From NCBI GenBank assembly GCA_027443745.1, contig DAIAZB010000440.1, forward strand, positions 1 through 7,184: a DNA stretch of 7,184 nt, in the 5' to 3' direction. The stretch is from Thiomonas sp. Lineage in GTDB: Bacteria > Pseudomonadota > Gammaproteobacteria > Burkholderiales > Burkholderiaceae. Below, in pieces: positions 7,138 through 7,184 of this stretch. Position 1 is the first letter of the stretch. Every line of letters starts with the position of its first letter. The position numbers and the translations under genes were made by a program. The notes beneath the pieces were generated by a model that had not been told where the DNA came from, did no database searches, and saw only the letters and a list, made by a program, of their open reading frames with translations.

Positions 7138-7184
7138 GCATTCATGCAGCAGCTCTTGCTAGCCTTACGTCGATACGACATGCC

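Noticed and set aside
7138..7184. Possible attachment site or integrated element next to tRNA-Cys
   Set aside because: No repeat of the tRNA 3' end and no integrase are visible in the 47 remaining bases.

Overview
The window looks like ordinary core chromosome from a GC-rich betaproteobacterium, most likely Burkholderiales. This rests on the FabI sequence (an N-terminus and a '[15 protein letters not shown]' block typical of that order, from memory of the family), on the GC-rich codon use, and on the tRNA-Gly and tRNA-Cys sequences with encoded CCA ends. I see no transposase, integrase, phage gene, CRISPR array or toxin module.

Layout, left to right. Positions 1-206 hold no gene that I can name. 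They contain a plausible leftward sigma70-type promoter and a short leftward open frame that runs off the left edge, so another gene probably begins just outside the window. Positions 207-5812 are one leftward operon of four genes encoding a complete ABC importer of the YejABEF (peptide / microcin C type) family. In transcription order these are a secreted substrate-binding protein (5812-3956), permease B (3959-2910), permease E (2913-1840) and a double ATPase (1829-207). The first three are joined by 4-bp ATGA overlaps. The ATPase follows after a 10-bp gap, with a Shine-Dalgarno sequence overlapping the preceding stop codon.

A 131-bp divergent intergenic region (5813-5943) separates this operon from fabI (5944-6750, rightward), the NADH-dependent enoyl-ACP reductase of fatty acid synthesis. 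It contains a perfect 7-bp hairpin and a second, spaced inverted repeat that could be operator sites. Fifteen bases after the fabI stop begins a near-consensus sigma70 promoter for tRNA-Gly(GCC), which is followed by a strong intrinsic terminator. A tRNA-Cys(GCA) gene lies 184 bp further on. The order Gly-Cys matches the start of the glyW-cysT-leuZ cluster of E. coli, but here a terminator lies between the two genes.

Functionally the operon is a self-contained import machine: the binding protein captures an oligopeptide-like ligand in the periplasm, the two permeases form the channel, and the fused ATPase powers it. FabI acts independently in lipid synthesis. I found no convincing undescribed system. 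The points most worth checking are the control region between the importer and fabI, the uncertain N-terminus of the binding protein, the lack of a separate fabI terminator before the tRNA, and the leftward leader at the left edge.
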